A DNA stretch of 13,116 nt, from contig JBMFGW010000107.1 of the NCBI GenBank assembly GCA_049977145.1, positions 1-13,116 of the forward strand. Direction: 5' to 3'. This document shows positions 1 through 8,933 of this stretch, in pieces. Within the stretch, counting starts at the first letter, position 1. The number at the start of each line of letters is the position of its first letter. Under the pieces are notes generated by a model that worked only from the letters and a program-made list of their open reading frames with translations, made no database searches and was not told the DNA's origin. The stretch comes from JAMDCX01 sp049977145. GTDB taxonomy: Bacteria; Planctomycetota; Phycisphaerae; WQYP01. The translations under genes and the position numbers were made by a program.

Positions 1-1253
1 CCAATCACCGCGACATTCCTAAGCTGTGCTTTTTCCAAGGGCAGAAAACGATTTGAATTTTTAAGCAACACTATGGACTGCCGCGCCGCGTCCAGCGCCA
101 AGGCCCTGTGCTTCGGGGAATCCACGACACTAAAACTGATTTTGCTATACGGAACATTTTCCGCCGGATCAAATTCACCCAATAGCACCCGCGCCGTCAA
201 GAGCCGCGTTACCGCCCGGCTGATGTCCGCTTCGCTGACCAGTTCATCCGCCACGGCTTTGCCAAGATGTTTGGGCATGGTATCGCCGCAGTTCAAATCG
301 CACCCCGCCTGCATGGCCACTGCCGCCGCCTGATGCAGCGTGGGCACGTAATGGTGGGGATTGAAAATGTTATATACCGCGTCGCAATCGGAAGTGACGT
401 ACCCGCGGAAACTCCAGCGGTCGCGCAGCAGGTTAGTAAGCAGAAAGCGATCCGCACTGCACGGAATACCGTTAATGGCGCTGTAGGCGCTCATAAACGT
501 AAATACATCAGCATCCGACACACACGCCCGATAGGCCCGCGTGTAGTATTCCCAGAAACTCCGCGGATTAACCGGGGCGGAAACACTGGTGCGGTCATCA
601 TCGGTATTATTGCAGATAAAATGTTTGGCGCACGCGGTGGTCTTGAGATAATTGGAATTATCCCCCTGCATGCCACGAATAACGTTGACGGCCCATGTTC
701 CCGCCAGGCAGGGATCTTCTCCCGGGGCTTCCTCGCAACGACCCCATCGCGGATCACGGTGCAGATTCAGGGTTTGCGGAGAGTAATAGGACAGTCCAAC
801 ATTATCTTTTTTATTGTAAGCGCGCGCTTCATCCGACACCGCTGTATACACGGCCAATGCCAGCGCCGGATTCCAGGAACACACCATCGCCAGCGGCAGC
901 GGGAAACTGGTTACCGGCCCGCCGCGGACCAGACCGTGCAGCGCTTCTCCGGAATAATAGTTATATGCGGGCAATCCCAATCGTTTGATCGCGGGGGCGC
1001 CATTTCCGGTTTGGGCAATTTTTTCCGCCAGTGTCATTTTGGCTACCATGACCGCCGCACGCCTCCAAGCCTTTTGGTATGCCGCATCCGATATCCCCAC
1101 CGGCTGTGCGCCATGTTTGCCAATGGACATCCGCGGCTGCCCATGAGATTGTGCGGCACAGCCTTCAAGCGTTGCCGCCGCGCCAAGGACTGCGGCCGTA
1201 GCCACAAATTCTCGCCGGTTGACCTTCGCTTTTTCCAAACTCTGCTCAGCCAT
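1..1253 (-). CDS. Glycoside hydrolase family 3 beta-xylosidase/beta-glucosidase, Tat-exported lipoprotein (partial, C-terminus missing)
   Basis: This is an open frame of about 417 codons on the minus strand that runs off the left edge, so only the N-terminal part of a normal 700-900 residue GH3 enzyme is seen. After the start comes a twin-arginine signal (N-R-R-E-F-V at residues 12-17), a hydrophobic stretch, and a lipobox-like L-E-G-C with Cys32, suggesting folded export and lipid anchoring. The GH3 barrel is clear: the motif R-D-P-R-W-G-R with E-E-A-P-G-E-D-P, the K-H-F motif (Lys210-His211), and V-T-S-D-C-D with Asp289 as the expected catalytic nucleophile. The S-D-C form, rather than S-D-W, is usual in the xylosidase/arabinosidase branch, so a beta-xylosidase is my preferred inference, though substrate cannot be read directly. 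The ATG at 1253 has GGAG 8 bases upstream. A second in-frame ATG lies 12 bases earlier without a good ribosome site. It likely releases xylose or glucose from plant oligosaccharides outside the cytoplasm. Confidence 0.93.
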   Translation of the reverse strand, partial: MAEQSLEKAKVNRREFVATAAVLGAAATLEGCAAQSHGQPRMSIGKHGAQPVGISDAAYQKAWRRAAVMVAKMTLAEKIAQTGNGAPAIKRLGLPAYNYYSGEALHGLVRGGPVTSFPLPLAMVCSWNPALALAVYTAVSDEARAYNKKDNVGLSYYSPQTLNLHRDPRWGRCEEAPGEDPCLAGTWAVNVIRGMQGDNSNYLKTTACAKHFICNNTDDDRTSVSAPVNPRSFWEYYTRAYRACVSDADVFTFMSAYSAINGIPCSADRFLLTNLLRDRWSFRGYVTSDCDAVYNIFNPHHYVPTLHQAAAVAMQAGCDLNCGDTMPKHLGKAVADELVSEADISRAVTRLLTARVLLGEFDPAENVPYSKISFSVVDSPKHRALALDAARQSIVLLKNSNRFLPLEKAQLRNVAVI

Positions 1254-1283
1254 ACGTGACTCCATAAAACAGTAACGGTTGAA

Positions 1284-1312
1284 AGCATAAGGCTCTATTC
1301 TACCCGCCACAA
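1284..1312 (-). promoter_or_regulatory. Candidate promoter of the GH3 gene
   Basis: On the minus strand TTGTGG (1312-1307) is followed after 17 bases by TATGCT (1289-1284), a partial match to a sigma-70 promoter. It would start transcription about 25 bases before the ATG at 1253. A TTGACT lies just upstream but has no -10 at a workable distance. The call rests on motif match and position only. Confidence 0.3.
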
Positions 1313-1427
1313 GAGTCAAAATTGCAAACACGACTTCCGTTTTAGGATCAAGGAGACTAAACTCATTACCACTAAAATGAATCCTGTTATTTGCTAATGC
1401 AGTATGGCAGCCGGGCCAAGTTAATTT

Positions 1428-1567
1428 GTATCCGTGCACGGCGGCACCGCTCCCTTACGATCGCGGCTGGCCTGCCACCGTGCGGACACTGGCTGTGGCA
1501 GCGGCCCAATGAGGCCGTGACCGCCACGCATGGTTGGTACGCAAAAATATGGTGCGTGAACGGTTAC
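1428..1567 (-). repeat. Intergenic repeat, copy A, with terminal inverted repeats
   Basis: This 140-base segment fills most of the 377-base gap between sucB and the GH3 gene. Read on the minus strand it begins GTAACCGTTCACG and ends CGTGCACGGATAC, so the ends are imperfect inverted repeats (11 of 13). It aligns with the copy at 11233-11363 over nearly its whole length, including the stretch C-G-T-A-A-G-G-G-A-G, but has about 46 extra bases (1475-1520). An internal hairpin pairs CTGCCAC (1472-1478) with GTGGCAG (1495-1501). Short open frames across it on either strand differ between copies, so I read it as non-coding. The flanking bases show no clear target duplication. The rest of the gap (1254-1427 and 1568-1630) holds only the candidate promoter. 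Confidence 0.75.
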
Positions 1568-1630
1568 CAATTCTGAAGGTGTAAAGTATATGGCGGTCGG
1601 CGGCAAAGGCCGTGGTTGAGGCGAAGGCGT

Positions 1631-2908
1631 TTAAATTTCCAGGAGTAATCTGGTGGGGTCTTCCAGAGATTCTTTAATATGTACCAGGAAGCTAACCGCC
1701 TGCTTACCGTCGATCAGGCGATGATCGTAGGATAGCGCGGCGTACATCATGGGACGGATGACAATTTGGTCATCGACCACGACCGCCCGCTTCTCAATTT
1801 TGTGCAGACCGAGAATGGCGCTCTGGGGCGGATTGATAATGGGGGTGGACAGTAACGAACCAAATACGCCGCCATTGGTGATCGTGAAGGTACCGCCACC
1901 GAGTTCATCGATGGTTATTTTACCTTCGCGCGCTTTTTGGGCCAGGCGTTTAATTTCCGCCTCAATGCGGGCCATGGAAAGAGTATTGGCGTAACGCACC
2001 ACCGGTACCACCAAGCCTCTTTCCGTGGCAACGGCGACGCCAAGGTGAACATTGTTCTTGTAGATGACAATGCGCTCCTGAATCTGGGCATTGATGATCG
2101 GTACGGCCTTGATGGCGGCGCATACCGCCACAGCGAAAAAGGAGAGAAATCCCAAACCGACCGCATGGGTTTTCTCAAACTTCTCCTTATATTTTTCCCG
2201 CAGGGCCATGACGGCGGACATGTCAATTTCATTAAATGTCGTAAGGATCGCGGCGTTATGCTGCGCTTCGACCATCCGGCGCGCGATGGTTTCGCGTAAT
2301 TTGGACATTTCCACCCGGGTCTCCTCCGGGACGCCGCCTTGGCCCACCGGCCCGGTGACGGAAAAGGGCACACCCTTATTCACCGGAGCGCTGCGCCCAG
2401 CCAGGGGGGCGGCGACAGCGGGCGCGGAAACGGCGGCGGTCTTAACCGCAGCCGGCGCTGTACCGCGCGTTTCCATGAACTGCAGCACATCCCCCTTGGT
2501 AATCCGCTGGCCGGGCCCGGTGGGGGCAACGTGTACCGGATCGATATTATTTTCCTTGACCATGCGTTCCACCGCCGGCGACAGCGGCTTGGCCGGAACG
2601 ACTTTTTCCGTATTGACGGTTTTAGCAACGGTGGTTTTGCCGGGAGATTTCCCGCCGGCGACAGTCCCATGCTCAATACGCGCGATCACATCTCCCACGT
2701 TGACGGTCTGACCGGCGTTTTTGACGATGCGCAACACGCCGGGGGTTCCAGCCGGCAGTTCCACGGTGGCTTTATCGGTTTCCAATTCCGCAACCACATC
2801 ATCCGAGGTTACCGGGTCGCCATCGGCTTTGGTCCAATGGGCAATGCGTGCTTCGGTAACAGATTCCCCCAGACCGGGGACAAACAGATCAACGAGTGTA
2901 TTACTCAT
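1631..2908 (-). CDS. sucB: Dihydrolipoyllysine-residue succinyltransferase, E2 of 2-oxoglutarate dehydrogenase
   Basis: The 425-residue product is the E2 core of the 2-oxoglutarate dehydrogenase complex; it moves the succinyl group from E1 to CoA through a swinging lipoyl arm, giving succinyl-CoA in the TCA cycle. An N-terminal lipoyl domain (about 3-80) has the E-T-D-K-A motif with Lys46 as the lipoylated residue. An Ala/Pro/Lys-rich linker leads to a peripheral-subunit-binding domain (about 108-145), a second linker, and the acyltransferase domain (about 195-425). That ends with S-Y-D-H-R-L-I-D-G, giving His396 and Asp400 as catalytic residues. Only one lipoyl domain is present, as in typical SucB. 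The ATG at 2908 has AGGAAAG about 12-16 bases upstream. It lies 179 bases downstream of sucA on the same strand and is probably co-transcribed. The pairing with sucA favours SucB over a pyruvate or branched-chain E2. Confidence 0.97.
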   Translation of the reverse strand: MSNTLVDLFVPGLGESVTEARIAHWTKADGDPVTSDDVVAELETDKATVELPAGTPGVLRIVKNAGQTVNVGDVIARIEHGTVAGGKSPGKTTVAKTVNTEKVVPAKPLSPAVERMVKENNIDPVHVAPTGPGQRITKGDVLQFMETRGTAPAAVKTAAVSAPAVAAPLAGRSAPVNKGVPFSVTGPVGQGGVPEETRVEMSKLRETIARRMVEAQHNAAILTTFNEIDMSAVMALREKYKEKFEKTHAVGLGFLSFFAVAVCAAIKAVPIINAQIQERIVIYKNNVHLGVAVATERGLVVPVVRYANTLSMARIEAEIKRLAQKAREGKITIDELGGGTFTITNGGVFGSLLSTPIINPPQSAILGLHKIEKRAVVVDDQIVIRPMMYAALSYDHRLIDGKQAVSFLVHIKESLEDPTRLLLEI

Positions 2909-3087
2909 AATGTTTTAACTCTTTCCTGATATTCGTAACCCGACCGCACGGCCAGTTTGGTAAACTTCCACATTTTATAACGCGCCGACGCGTTGCCGAA
3001 AAGTCTCCGCCACCGGACAACAACGATCATCGCATGGCCCGCTACGCGCGCAACACGCACACTTCCACGCCTTCGCCGCCGCACATT

Positions 3088-5994
3088 TTATTTTGCGATC
3101 GGCGCACCTTCGCGTACCTCCACCGCGCTGCCCTGTCCGTCCCGACTGGACATCGCCTGGTCTTTGTCGGCACCGCCGCTGGTGGTGGAAATATTCAGCG
3201 CCCGCGCCAGAATTTCCGTCTGTTCGTGCACATGGCGCTCATGCGATCCCGCCGCCGGTGAACTCGACGGCTTGCGTCCAATGTAAGTGAGTTTCTGCAT
3301 GCCCGGCCAATGGTAGTGCAACTTGGCACCGATGAATGGATAAACTCCGTTATTGCGTGGTTCCTCCTGCACCCACACCATTTCCACGCCGTGGGGATAG
3401 GTGCGTGCGATTTCCGTCAAGCGTTCGGCATAGAAGGGATAAATCTGTTCCAGGCGAAGAATGGCGATGTCGGTGATATGATGTTTTTCCCGCTCCGCCA
3501 GCAATTCATAGTAAATTTTTCCGCTGCAAATCAGAACCCGGCGCACCCGCGAACGATCTAGCGGGGAAATTTCATCAATTATTTCCTGGAACTGCCCGCT
3601 GCTGAATTCTTCCAACTGGGAAACGGCCATTTTACTTCTAAGCAGGCTTTTGGGAGCCATGACCACGAGCGGTTTGCGGAAATGGCGGTGCATCTGCCGG
3701 CGCAGCAGGTGAAAATACTGCGCCGGTGTGGTGGGATTGCAAACCTGAATATTGTCTTCCGCGGCGAGTTGCAGGAATCTTTCAAGGCGGGCGTGGGAAT
3801 GTTCCGGCCCCTGCCCTTCATAGCCATGGGGCAGCAACATGACCAGGCCATTATGTTTACCCCATTTGGTTTCCGCACTGGCCAGAAATTGATCCACAAT
3901 CGACTGAGCCATATTCACAAAATCGCCGAACTGGGCCTCCCACATCACCAGCGCATGGGGATCCGCGGACGCGAATCCGTATTCAAAACCCACTACCGCT
4001 AATTCTGACAACATCGTGTTAATGATCGTGAAACGGGCTTTATTTTCAGCAAAGGTCGCCAGCGGATTGTAGGCGCTGCCATTTTCCGAATCATAGATCA
4101 CCGCATTGCGATGACTGAAAGTTCCGCGGCAAACATCCTGCCCGGTAAGACGAACCCATATTCCCTCATCAAGCAGTGAACCCAAGGCCAGCATTTCACT
4201 ATTACCCCAGTCGATGCCTTCGCCCTTGCGCACGGCATCAAGCCGCTGTTTGTACATCTGGGCAACTTTGGGGTGCGGAGAAAAGTTCTCTGGAAATTTA
4301 CAGACTTCCTCGGCGATGGCCAGAAGTTTTTGTGAGCACACGGCGGTATCGGTCCGCCAGTCGCGTATCGCGCGTGGCACGTTCAAAAAATCTTTCCACG
4401 GGCCGTGTACCGGCGGCGGAACATCACTGGGTTTGAAGGTTTGCGCATATTCATGCGCTTTTTCCATGCGGTCATGCACATCACGGGCCATGTCATCCAA
4501 TTCCGCCTGCGTGATCTGCCCCGCTTCCAATAAACGGCGGGCATAGATGTTGCGCGTAGTGGCGTGCCGTGAAATTTCACGGTACATCACCGGTTGGGTC
4601 ACGCCCGGATCATCCATTTCATTATGGCCGCGCCGGCGATAGCAGACCAAATCTATAATAACATCAGCCTTGAAGCGCTGGCGAAACGCGACGGCCAAAC
4701 GCGCGGCCTGTACTACGGCTTCGGGATCATCGCCATTGACATGAAATACCGGGGCCTGAATGGCTTTAGCCACATCGCTGGGATACCGGGTGAAACGTCC
4801 ATCGCTGGGGTTGGTGGTAAACCCGATCTGATTGTTGACAATAATATGCACGGTACCGCCGGTGCGATAGGCTTCCAATTCGGAAAGGTACAACGTCTCG
4901 GCGACAATGCCCTGCCCGGTAAACGCGGCGTCACCATGCATAAGGATGGGCATCACCCGCTGGCGGGTGGCGTCGCCTTTGCGATTCTGTTTGGCGCGGA
5001 CAATGCCTTCCACCACCGGATCCACAATTTCCAGATGGCTGGGGTTGGCGGCAAGCGACAAATGCACCAATCGTCCGGAGCGTGTGGTATGGTTATAGGC
5101 GTAGCCGAGGTGATATTTGACATCGCCATCACCGGATGATCTTTGCGGCCGATCCAGCACTTCCGTCATAATCATTTCATAGGGCTTGCGCATGATATGC
5201 GCCAATACATTCAGCCGGCCGCGGTGGGGCATGCCAATGACGATTTCATCAACGCCATTTTCCGCGCTGCGGTCAATTACTTCATCGGTAAGGTTGATGA
5301 GCGTTTCCGCGCCCTCAATGCTGAAACGCTTGGTGGTCGGATGCCGGCGCTGCAGGAACAATTCAAAATCCTCCGATGCCGCCAGGCGCGCCATGATGAA
5401 TTTGCGATCGGCATCCGTCAGTTGCGGTTTATTGAGAGTCGGCTCCATGAGATCCTGAAGAAATTGGCGTTGATCCGTATCGCGTATGTCCATATATTCA
5501 ACGGCCAATGTGCCGCAGTAGGTGGCGCGGAGCATGGTGATGAGTTGTCGCAGGGGGACAAGGCCCCCGCCGCCAAAATTTCCCGCGTTGACGGGCCGCT
5601 CCAGATCGGCTTCGCTTAAACCGAATTCACTGAGATTCAGCAGAGGATGTTCAAGCGTGTTGTGACCCAGGGGATCAAGATCGGCGATCAGATGCCCCAG
5701 TTCACGATAACTGTGAATCAAATCGGAAACCTGCAGATCGGGTTTGTCTTCCACCGGTGTCCGCGCGGGAACGGTGTGGTCAAGGGTGGCCGGAGGTTTG
5801 TCCGCCGCCAAATCGAAGCCACGGAAAAACCATTGCCATTGCGAATCAACGGATTCCGGATTCTGCTTCCATTGGTCGTAAAGACTTTGCAGAAATTCAG
5901 GAGTCAATCCCTCCAACGCTGTATTTGAATCATTACTGCCAACATCTTGCATAACCACATCATGCTCCGAAATCATAGGACTTTTGAAGCCCAC
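3088..5994 (-). CDS. sucA: 2-oxoglutarate dehydrogenase E1 component (thiamine diphosphate dependent)
   Basis: This protein decarboxylates 2-oxoglutarate and transfers the succinyl unit to the lipoyl arm of SucB. Up to 968 residues, close to the family length. The N-terminal E2-binding region (L-T-P-E-F-L-Q-S-L-Y-D, about 30-40) and the thiamine-diphosphate fold are complete: G-M-P-H-R-G-R-L-N (254-262), N-P-S-H-L-E (317-322), G-D-A-A-F-T-G-Q-G (354-362), N-N-Q-I-G-F-T-T (387-394) and R-R-R-G-H-N-E-M-D-D-P (453-463), followed by the C-terminal H-G-Y-E-G-Q-G-P-E-H-S-H motif. After the usual end of the family (around A-L-N-I-S) there is an extra polar tail of about 34 residues. The start is uncertain. 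The longest frame begins with GTG at 5994, with ATG at 5976 and ATG at 5952 as alternatives. The last aligns best with the M-Q-start of known SucA proteins and has GGAG 12 bases upstream. It heads the sucA-sucB operon. Confidence 0.97.
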   Translation of the reverse strand: MGFKSPMISEHDVVMQDVGSNDSNTALEGLTPEFLQSLYDQWKQNPESVDSQWQWFFRGFDLAADKPPATLDHTVPARTPVEDKPDLQVSDLIHSYRELGHLIADLDPLGHNTLEHPLLNLSEFGLSEADLERPVNAGNFGGGGLVPLRQLITMLRATYCGTLAVEYMDIRDTDQRQFLQDLMEPTLNKPQLTDADRKFIMARLAASEDFELFLQRRHPTTKRFSIEGAETLINLTDEVIDRSAENGVDEIVIGMPHRGRLNVLAHIMRKPYEMIMTEVLDRPQRSSGDGDVKYHLGYAYNHTTRSGRLVHLSLAANPSHLEIVDPVVEGIVRAKQNRKGDATRQRVMPILMHGDAAFTGQGIVAETLYLSELEAYRTGGTVHIIVNNQIGFTTNPSDGRFTRYPSDVAKAIQAPVFHVNGDDPEAVVQAARLAVAFRQRFKADVIIDLVCYRRRGHNEMDDPGVTQPVMYREISRHATTRNIYARRLLEAGQITQAELDDMARDVHDRMEKAHEYAQTFKPSDVPPPVHGPWKDFLNVPRAIRDWRTDTAVCSQKLLAIAEEVCKFPENFSPHPKVAQMYKQRLDAVRKGEGIDWGNSEMLALGSLLDEGIWVRLTGQDVCRGTFSHRNAVIYDSENGSAYNPLATFAENKARFTIINTMLSELAVVGFEYGFASADPHALVMWEAQFGDFVNMAQSIVDQFLASAETKWGKHNGLVMLLPHGYEGQGPEHSHARLERFLQLAAEDNIQVCNPTTPAQYFHLLRRQMHRHFRKPLVVMAPKSLLRSKMAVSQLEEFSSGQFQEIIDEISPLDRSRVRRVLICSGKIYYELLAEREKHHITDIAILRLEQIYPFYAERLTEIARTYPHGVEMVWVQEEPRNNGVYPFIGAKLHYHWPGMQKLTYIGRKPSSSPAAGSHERHVHEQTEILARALNISTTSGGADKDQAMSSRDGQGSAVEVREGAPIAK

Positions 5995-6304
5995 TGCCTA
6001 TTTTTACATATATCAGTATAGGGACGCAACTGTCGGGAGTGAAATTTGCATACAATAATTATGTTTGTGAATATCTTTAGCTGTCTTGTTGGCGCGGCAA
6101 TTTTTTCCAGCGTGGGGAAATAGCGGCGTTCTTGTACTACCACCCGGCAAAGTTGAATTCTCCCTGCCATACCGGCAGTAGGTCTTGCCTATGGATAACA
6201 AAAAAGCCACAAACAGTAAATTTTTAGTGGTTTTAATTGCTGGTATGGCATTTGTTAACCGCTCCAATGGGGACTTTATAAGAAAGCCCACCAGAGGAGT
6301 TTAT
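5995..6304. other. Divergent intergenic region between sucA and clpB
   Basis: This 310-base spacer holds the start signals of two divergent genes. Towards clpB there is a good promoter candidate (6252-6280). Towards sucA, TATACT (6020-6015, minus strand) could be a -10 box, but the -35 position 18 bases upstream (TTTCAC) is poor. I saw no CIRCE operator (TTAGCACTC-N9-GAGTGCTAA) and no convincing heat-shock sigma-32 promoter, which might have been expected ahead of clpB. The frame upstream of clpB is open back to 6185 but lacks a ribosome site and family similarity. Confidence 0.6.
6252..6280 (+). promoter_or_regulatory. Candidate sigma-70-type promoter of clpB
   Basis: TTGTTA (6252-6257) is separated by exactly 17 bases from TTTATA (6275-6280), each close to the consensus. 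Transcription would begin near 6287, giving a short leader of about 18 bases that just contains the AGGAG ribosome site before the ATG at 6305. A housekeeping-type promoter for a heat-shock gene leaves the mode of stress control open. Confidence 0.5.
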
Positions 6305-8923
6305 ATGCGATTCGATAAATTGACCGTCAAGACGCAGGAAGCACTGGCTAATGCCCAAAGTTTGGCCGCAGAAAAGCGGCATGGTGAGGTTACCGCCATC
6401 CACCTGCTCGCCGCCCTGCTGGCGGATAAGGAAGGCGTGATACGCCCGCTGCTGGCGCAGTTAGGAGTGGATGCCGGCCAGCTAGAGGCCGCTGTGGACG
6501 CAGAACTGGATCGTCTGCCCAGTGTATCCGGTGGGGCACAGTTGGGCATGGCCCGCGATGTCAGTGAAGTTCTGGCGGTAGCACAGAAAGAAGCGGATCG
6601 ACTGAAGGATGAATATCTCTCCACCGAGCATGTGTTGCTCGGGTTAGTCGCCTCCAGTTCACCGGCCAAAAAAGTCTTGACCGCATTGGGCGTGAACAAA
6701 AACGCCATTCTTTCGGCGTTGAAGGATATTCGCGGTAATACGCGTGTGACAGATCAAAATCCCGAGGATAAATATCAGGCGCTGCAGAAGTATGGCCGCG
6801 ATCTGGTGGAATCCGCGCGGCAGGGAAAACTGGATCCGGTTATTGGCCGCGATGAGGAAATTCGCCGGTGTATGCAGGTACTTAGCCGCCGCAGTAAAAA
6901 TAATCCCGTACTCATCGGTGAACCTGGCGTTGGTAAAACCGCGATTGTGGAAGGCCTGGCGCAGCGTATTTTGGCCGGCGACGTGCCGGAAGGATTGAAA
7001 AATAAAAAACTCATCGCCCTGGACATGGGGTCTCTGGTGGCGGGGGCGAAGTTCCGCGGTGAATTTGAGGATCGTCTCAAAGCGGTACTCAAAGATGTGG
7101 AACAATCCGCCGGGGGAGTGATCTTGTTTATTGATGAGTTGCACAATGTGGTGGGAGCGGGCCGCGCCGAAGGAAGCATGGACGCATCGAATCTGCTTAA
7201 ACCCGCGCTGGCACGGGGTGAATTGCGGTGCATTGGTGCTACGACGCTGGATGAATACCGCAAATACATCGAGAAAGACCCGGCTTTGGAAAGACGATTC
7301 CAGCCGGTAACCGTTGCGCCGCCATCGGTGGAGGACACCGTCGCCATTTTGCGTGGCTTGAAAGAACGGTATGAAACGCACCATGGAGTGCGCATTGAGG
7401 ATTCCGCCCTGGTGGCGGCGGCGACTTTAAGCAACCGCTATATCACCGAGCGTTTCTTACCGGACAAGGCCATTGATCTGGTCGATGAGGCCGCCAGCCG
7501 ATTGCGGATTGAAAATGATTCCATGCCCGCGGAACTTGATGATCTACGACGACGCATCATGCAGTTGGAAGTGGAGCGTGAAGCTTTGAAAAAAGAAAAA
7601 GACGAGGCGGCGCGGCGGCAGTTGGAAAAAAATCAGAAACTCCTGGCCGATCTTAATGAGCGGAATTCCGAACTCACGGCCAAGTGGGAACGTGAATCCG
7701 GGGTGTTGCGTGGCATCAAGGCGGTACGGGAAAAAATTCAGCAGGCGCAAACGCAGTTGGAAGAAGCCCAGCGGCAGGGGAAACTGGAGGAGGCCGCCCG
7801 CCTGCGTTACGGTGAATTGCGGCAATTGGAATCGGAATTACAGGCCCGCCAGAAGCAGTTGGAGGAAATCCTTAAATCAGGTCAATCCATGGTGCGTGAG
7901 GAAGTCACCCCGGAGGAAATCGCCGAGGTCGTCGCCAAGTGGACCGGCATACCGGTAACCAAAATGCTGGAAGGCGACAAGCAACGCCTGCAGCACATGG
8001 AGGAATTTCTGCAACGGCGGGTCATTGGACAGGATGAAGCGGTGCAGGCCGTCAGTAACGCCGTGCGCCGCAGCCGGGCGGGGCTGGGTGATCCACGCCG
8101 GCCTATCGGTAGTTTCATGTTTTTAGGACCGACCGGCGTGGGAAAAACGGAATTATGCAAGGCGTTGGCGGAGTTTCTGTTTGCGACCGAAGAATCCATG
8201 ATACGCATTGATATGTCTGAATTCATGGAGCAGCATAACGTGGCCCGGCTCATCGGCGCTCCGCCGGGATATGTGGGCTATGAAGAAGGCGGCGTATTGA
8301 CCGAAGCGGTCCGCCGCCGTCCTTACAGCGTGATTTTGTTTGATGAAATTGAAAAAGCGCACCGCGATGTGTTCAACGTACTTTTGCAGGTGCTTGATGA
8401 CGGACGTTTAACCGATGGGCAGGGGCGCACGGTGGATTTCAAAAATACCCTCATTGTCATGACCAGTAATTTGGGATCCCAGATGATTCAGGAAATAACC
8501 GCCAAGAAAGGGGCTGACTGGGAAATTGAAGCTGGCGTAAGGGAAGTCCTTAAGCAGCATTTTCGCCCGGAATTCCTCAACCGAGTCGATGAAGTCGTAA
8601 TCTTTCATACCCTGCAAAAAGAGCAACTCGCCGCCATCGTTGGCATTCAACTGCACCATCTGGAACGGCGGCTGGCGGAACGGGGCCACAGCCTGGTCCT
8701 CAGTGACAAAGCCCGCCATGAACTTGCCGAACGGGGTTATGACGTGACGTATGGCGCACGACCGCTCAAGCGGCTGATCCAGCAGCAAATTGAAAATCCG
8801 TTGGCGCAAAAACTGCTCAACGGCGAATTCCCCGAAGGCGGCTCCATCCGCATCGATGCCGACCGCCATGGTCGCTTTACGTTTCAAGCCGGCGCCCCGG
8901 TGGTGGAAGGAGAATTGGACTAA
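6305..8923 (+). CDS. clpB: ATP-dependent disaggregase ClpB (Hsp100)
   Basis: ClpB is a cytoplasmic hexameric AAA+ machine that threads aggregated proteins through its pore and, with DnaK, returns them to the folded state. The 872-residue product has the full layout: N-terminal Clp-N repeats (about 1-145), first ATPase domain with Walker A G-E-P-G-V-G-K-T (205-212) and Walker B ending at Asp277-Glu278, and a long charged coiled-coil middle domain (about 410-525) that separates ClpB from ClpA/ClpX. The second ATPase domain has Walker A G-P-T-G-V-G-K-T (608-615) and Asp680-Glu681, followed by the C-terminal D2-small domain (G-A-R-P-L-K-R). I start it at the ATG at 6305, because AGGAG stands 5-6 bases upstream and the product then opens M-R-F-D-K-L-T like other ClpB proteins. 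The frame is open 40 codons further upstream. No residue expected for catalysis appears missing. Confidence 0.98.
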   Translation: MRFDKLTVKTQEALANAQSLAAEKRHGEVTAIHLLAALLADKEGVIRPLLAQLGVDAGQLEAAVDAELDRLPSVSGGAQLGMARDVSEVLAVAQKEADRLKDEYLSTEHVLLGLVASSSPAKKVLTALGVNKNAILSALKDIRGNTRVTDQNPEDKYQALQKYGRDLVESARQGKLDPVIGRDEEIRRCMQVLSRRSKNNPVLIGEPGVGKTAIVEGLAQRILAGDVPEGLKNKKLIALDMGSLVAGAKFRGEFEDRLKAVLKDVEQSAGGVILFIDELHNVVGAGRAEGSMDASNLLKPALARGELRCIGATTLDEYRKYIEKDPALERRFQPVTVAPPSVEDTVAILRGLKERYETHHGVRIEDSALVAAATLSNRYITERFLPDKAIDLVDEAASRLRIENDSMPAELDDLRRRIMQLEVEREALKKEKDEAARRQLEKNQKLLADLNERNSELTAKWERESGVLRGIKAVREKIQQAQTQLEEAQRQGKLEEAARLRYGELRQLESELQARQKQLEEILKSGQSMVREEVTPEEIAEVVAKWTGIPVTKMLEGDKQRLQHMEEFLQRRVIGQDEAVQAVSNAVRRSRAGLGDPRRPIGSFMFLGPTGVGKTELCKALAEFLFATEESMIRIDMSEFMEQHNVARLIGAPPGYVGYEEGGVLTEAVRRRPYSVILFDEIEKAHRDVFNVLLQVLDDGRLTDGQGRTVDFKNTLIVMTSNLGSQMIQEITAKKGADWEIEAGVREVLKQHFRPEFLNRVDEVVIFHTLQKEQLAAIVGIQLHHLERRLAERGHSLVLSDKARHELAERGYDVTYGARPLKRLIQQQIENPLAQKLLNGEFPEGGSIRIDADRHGRFTFQAGAPVVEGELD

Positions 8924-8933
8924 CGCGGTCGTG

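Noticed and set aside
267..1259. Long plus-strand frame of 330 codons opposite the GH3 gene
   Set aside because: It is the antisense shadow of a clear GH3 coding frame and has no recognisable family motifs.
6185..6304. In-frame N-terminal extension of ClpB by 40 residues
   Set aside because: The ATG at 6305 has a strong AGGAG site and gives the normal family N-terminus. The extension lies over the promoter candidate.
5995..6304. CIRCE or sigma-32 control of clpB
   Set aside because: No TTAGCACTC inverted repeat is present. A CCCCATT on the minus strand lacks a matching -35 and points away from clpB.
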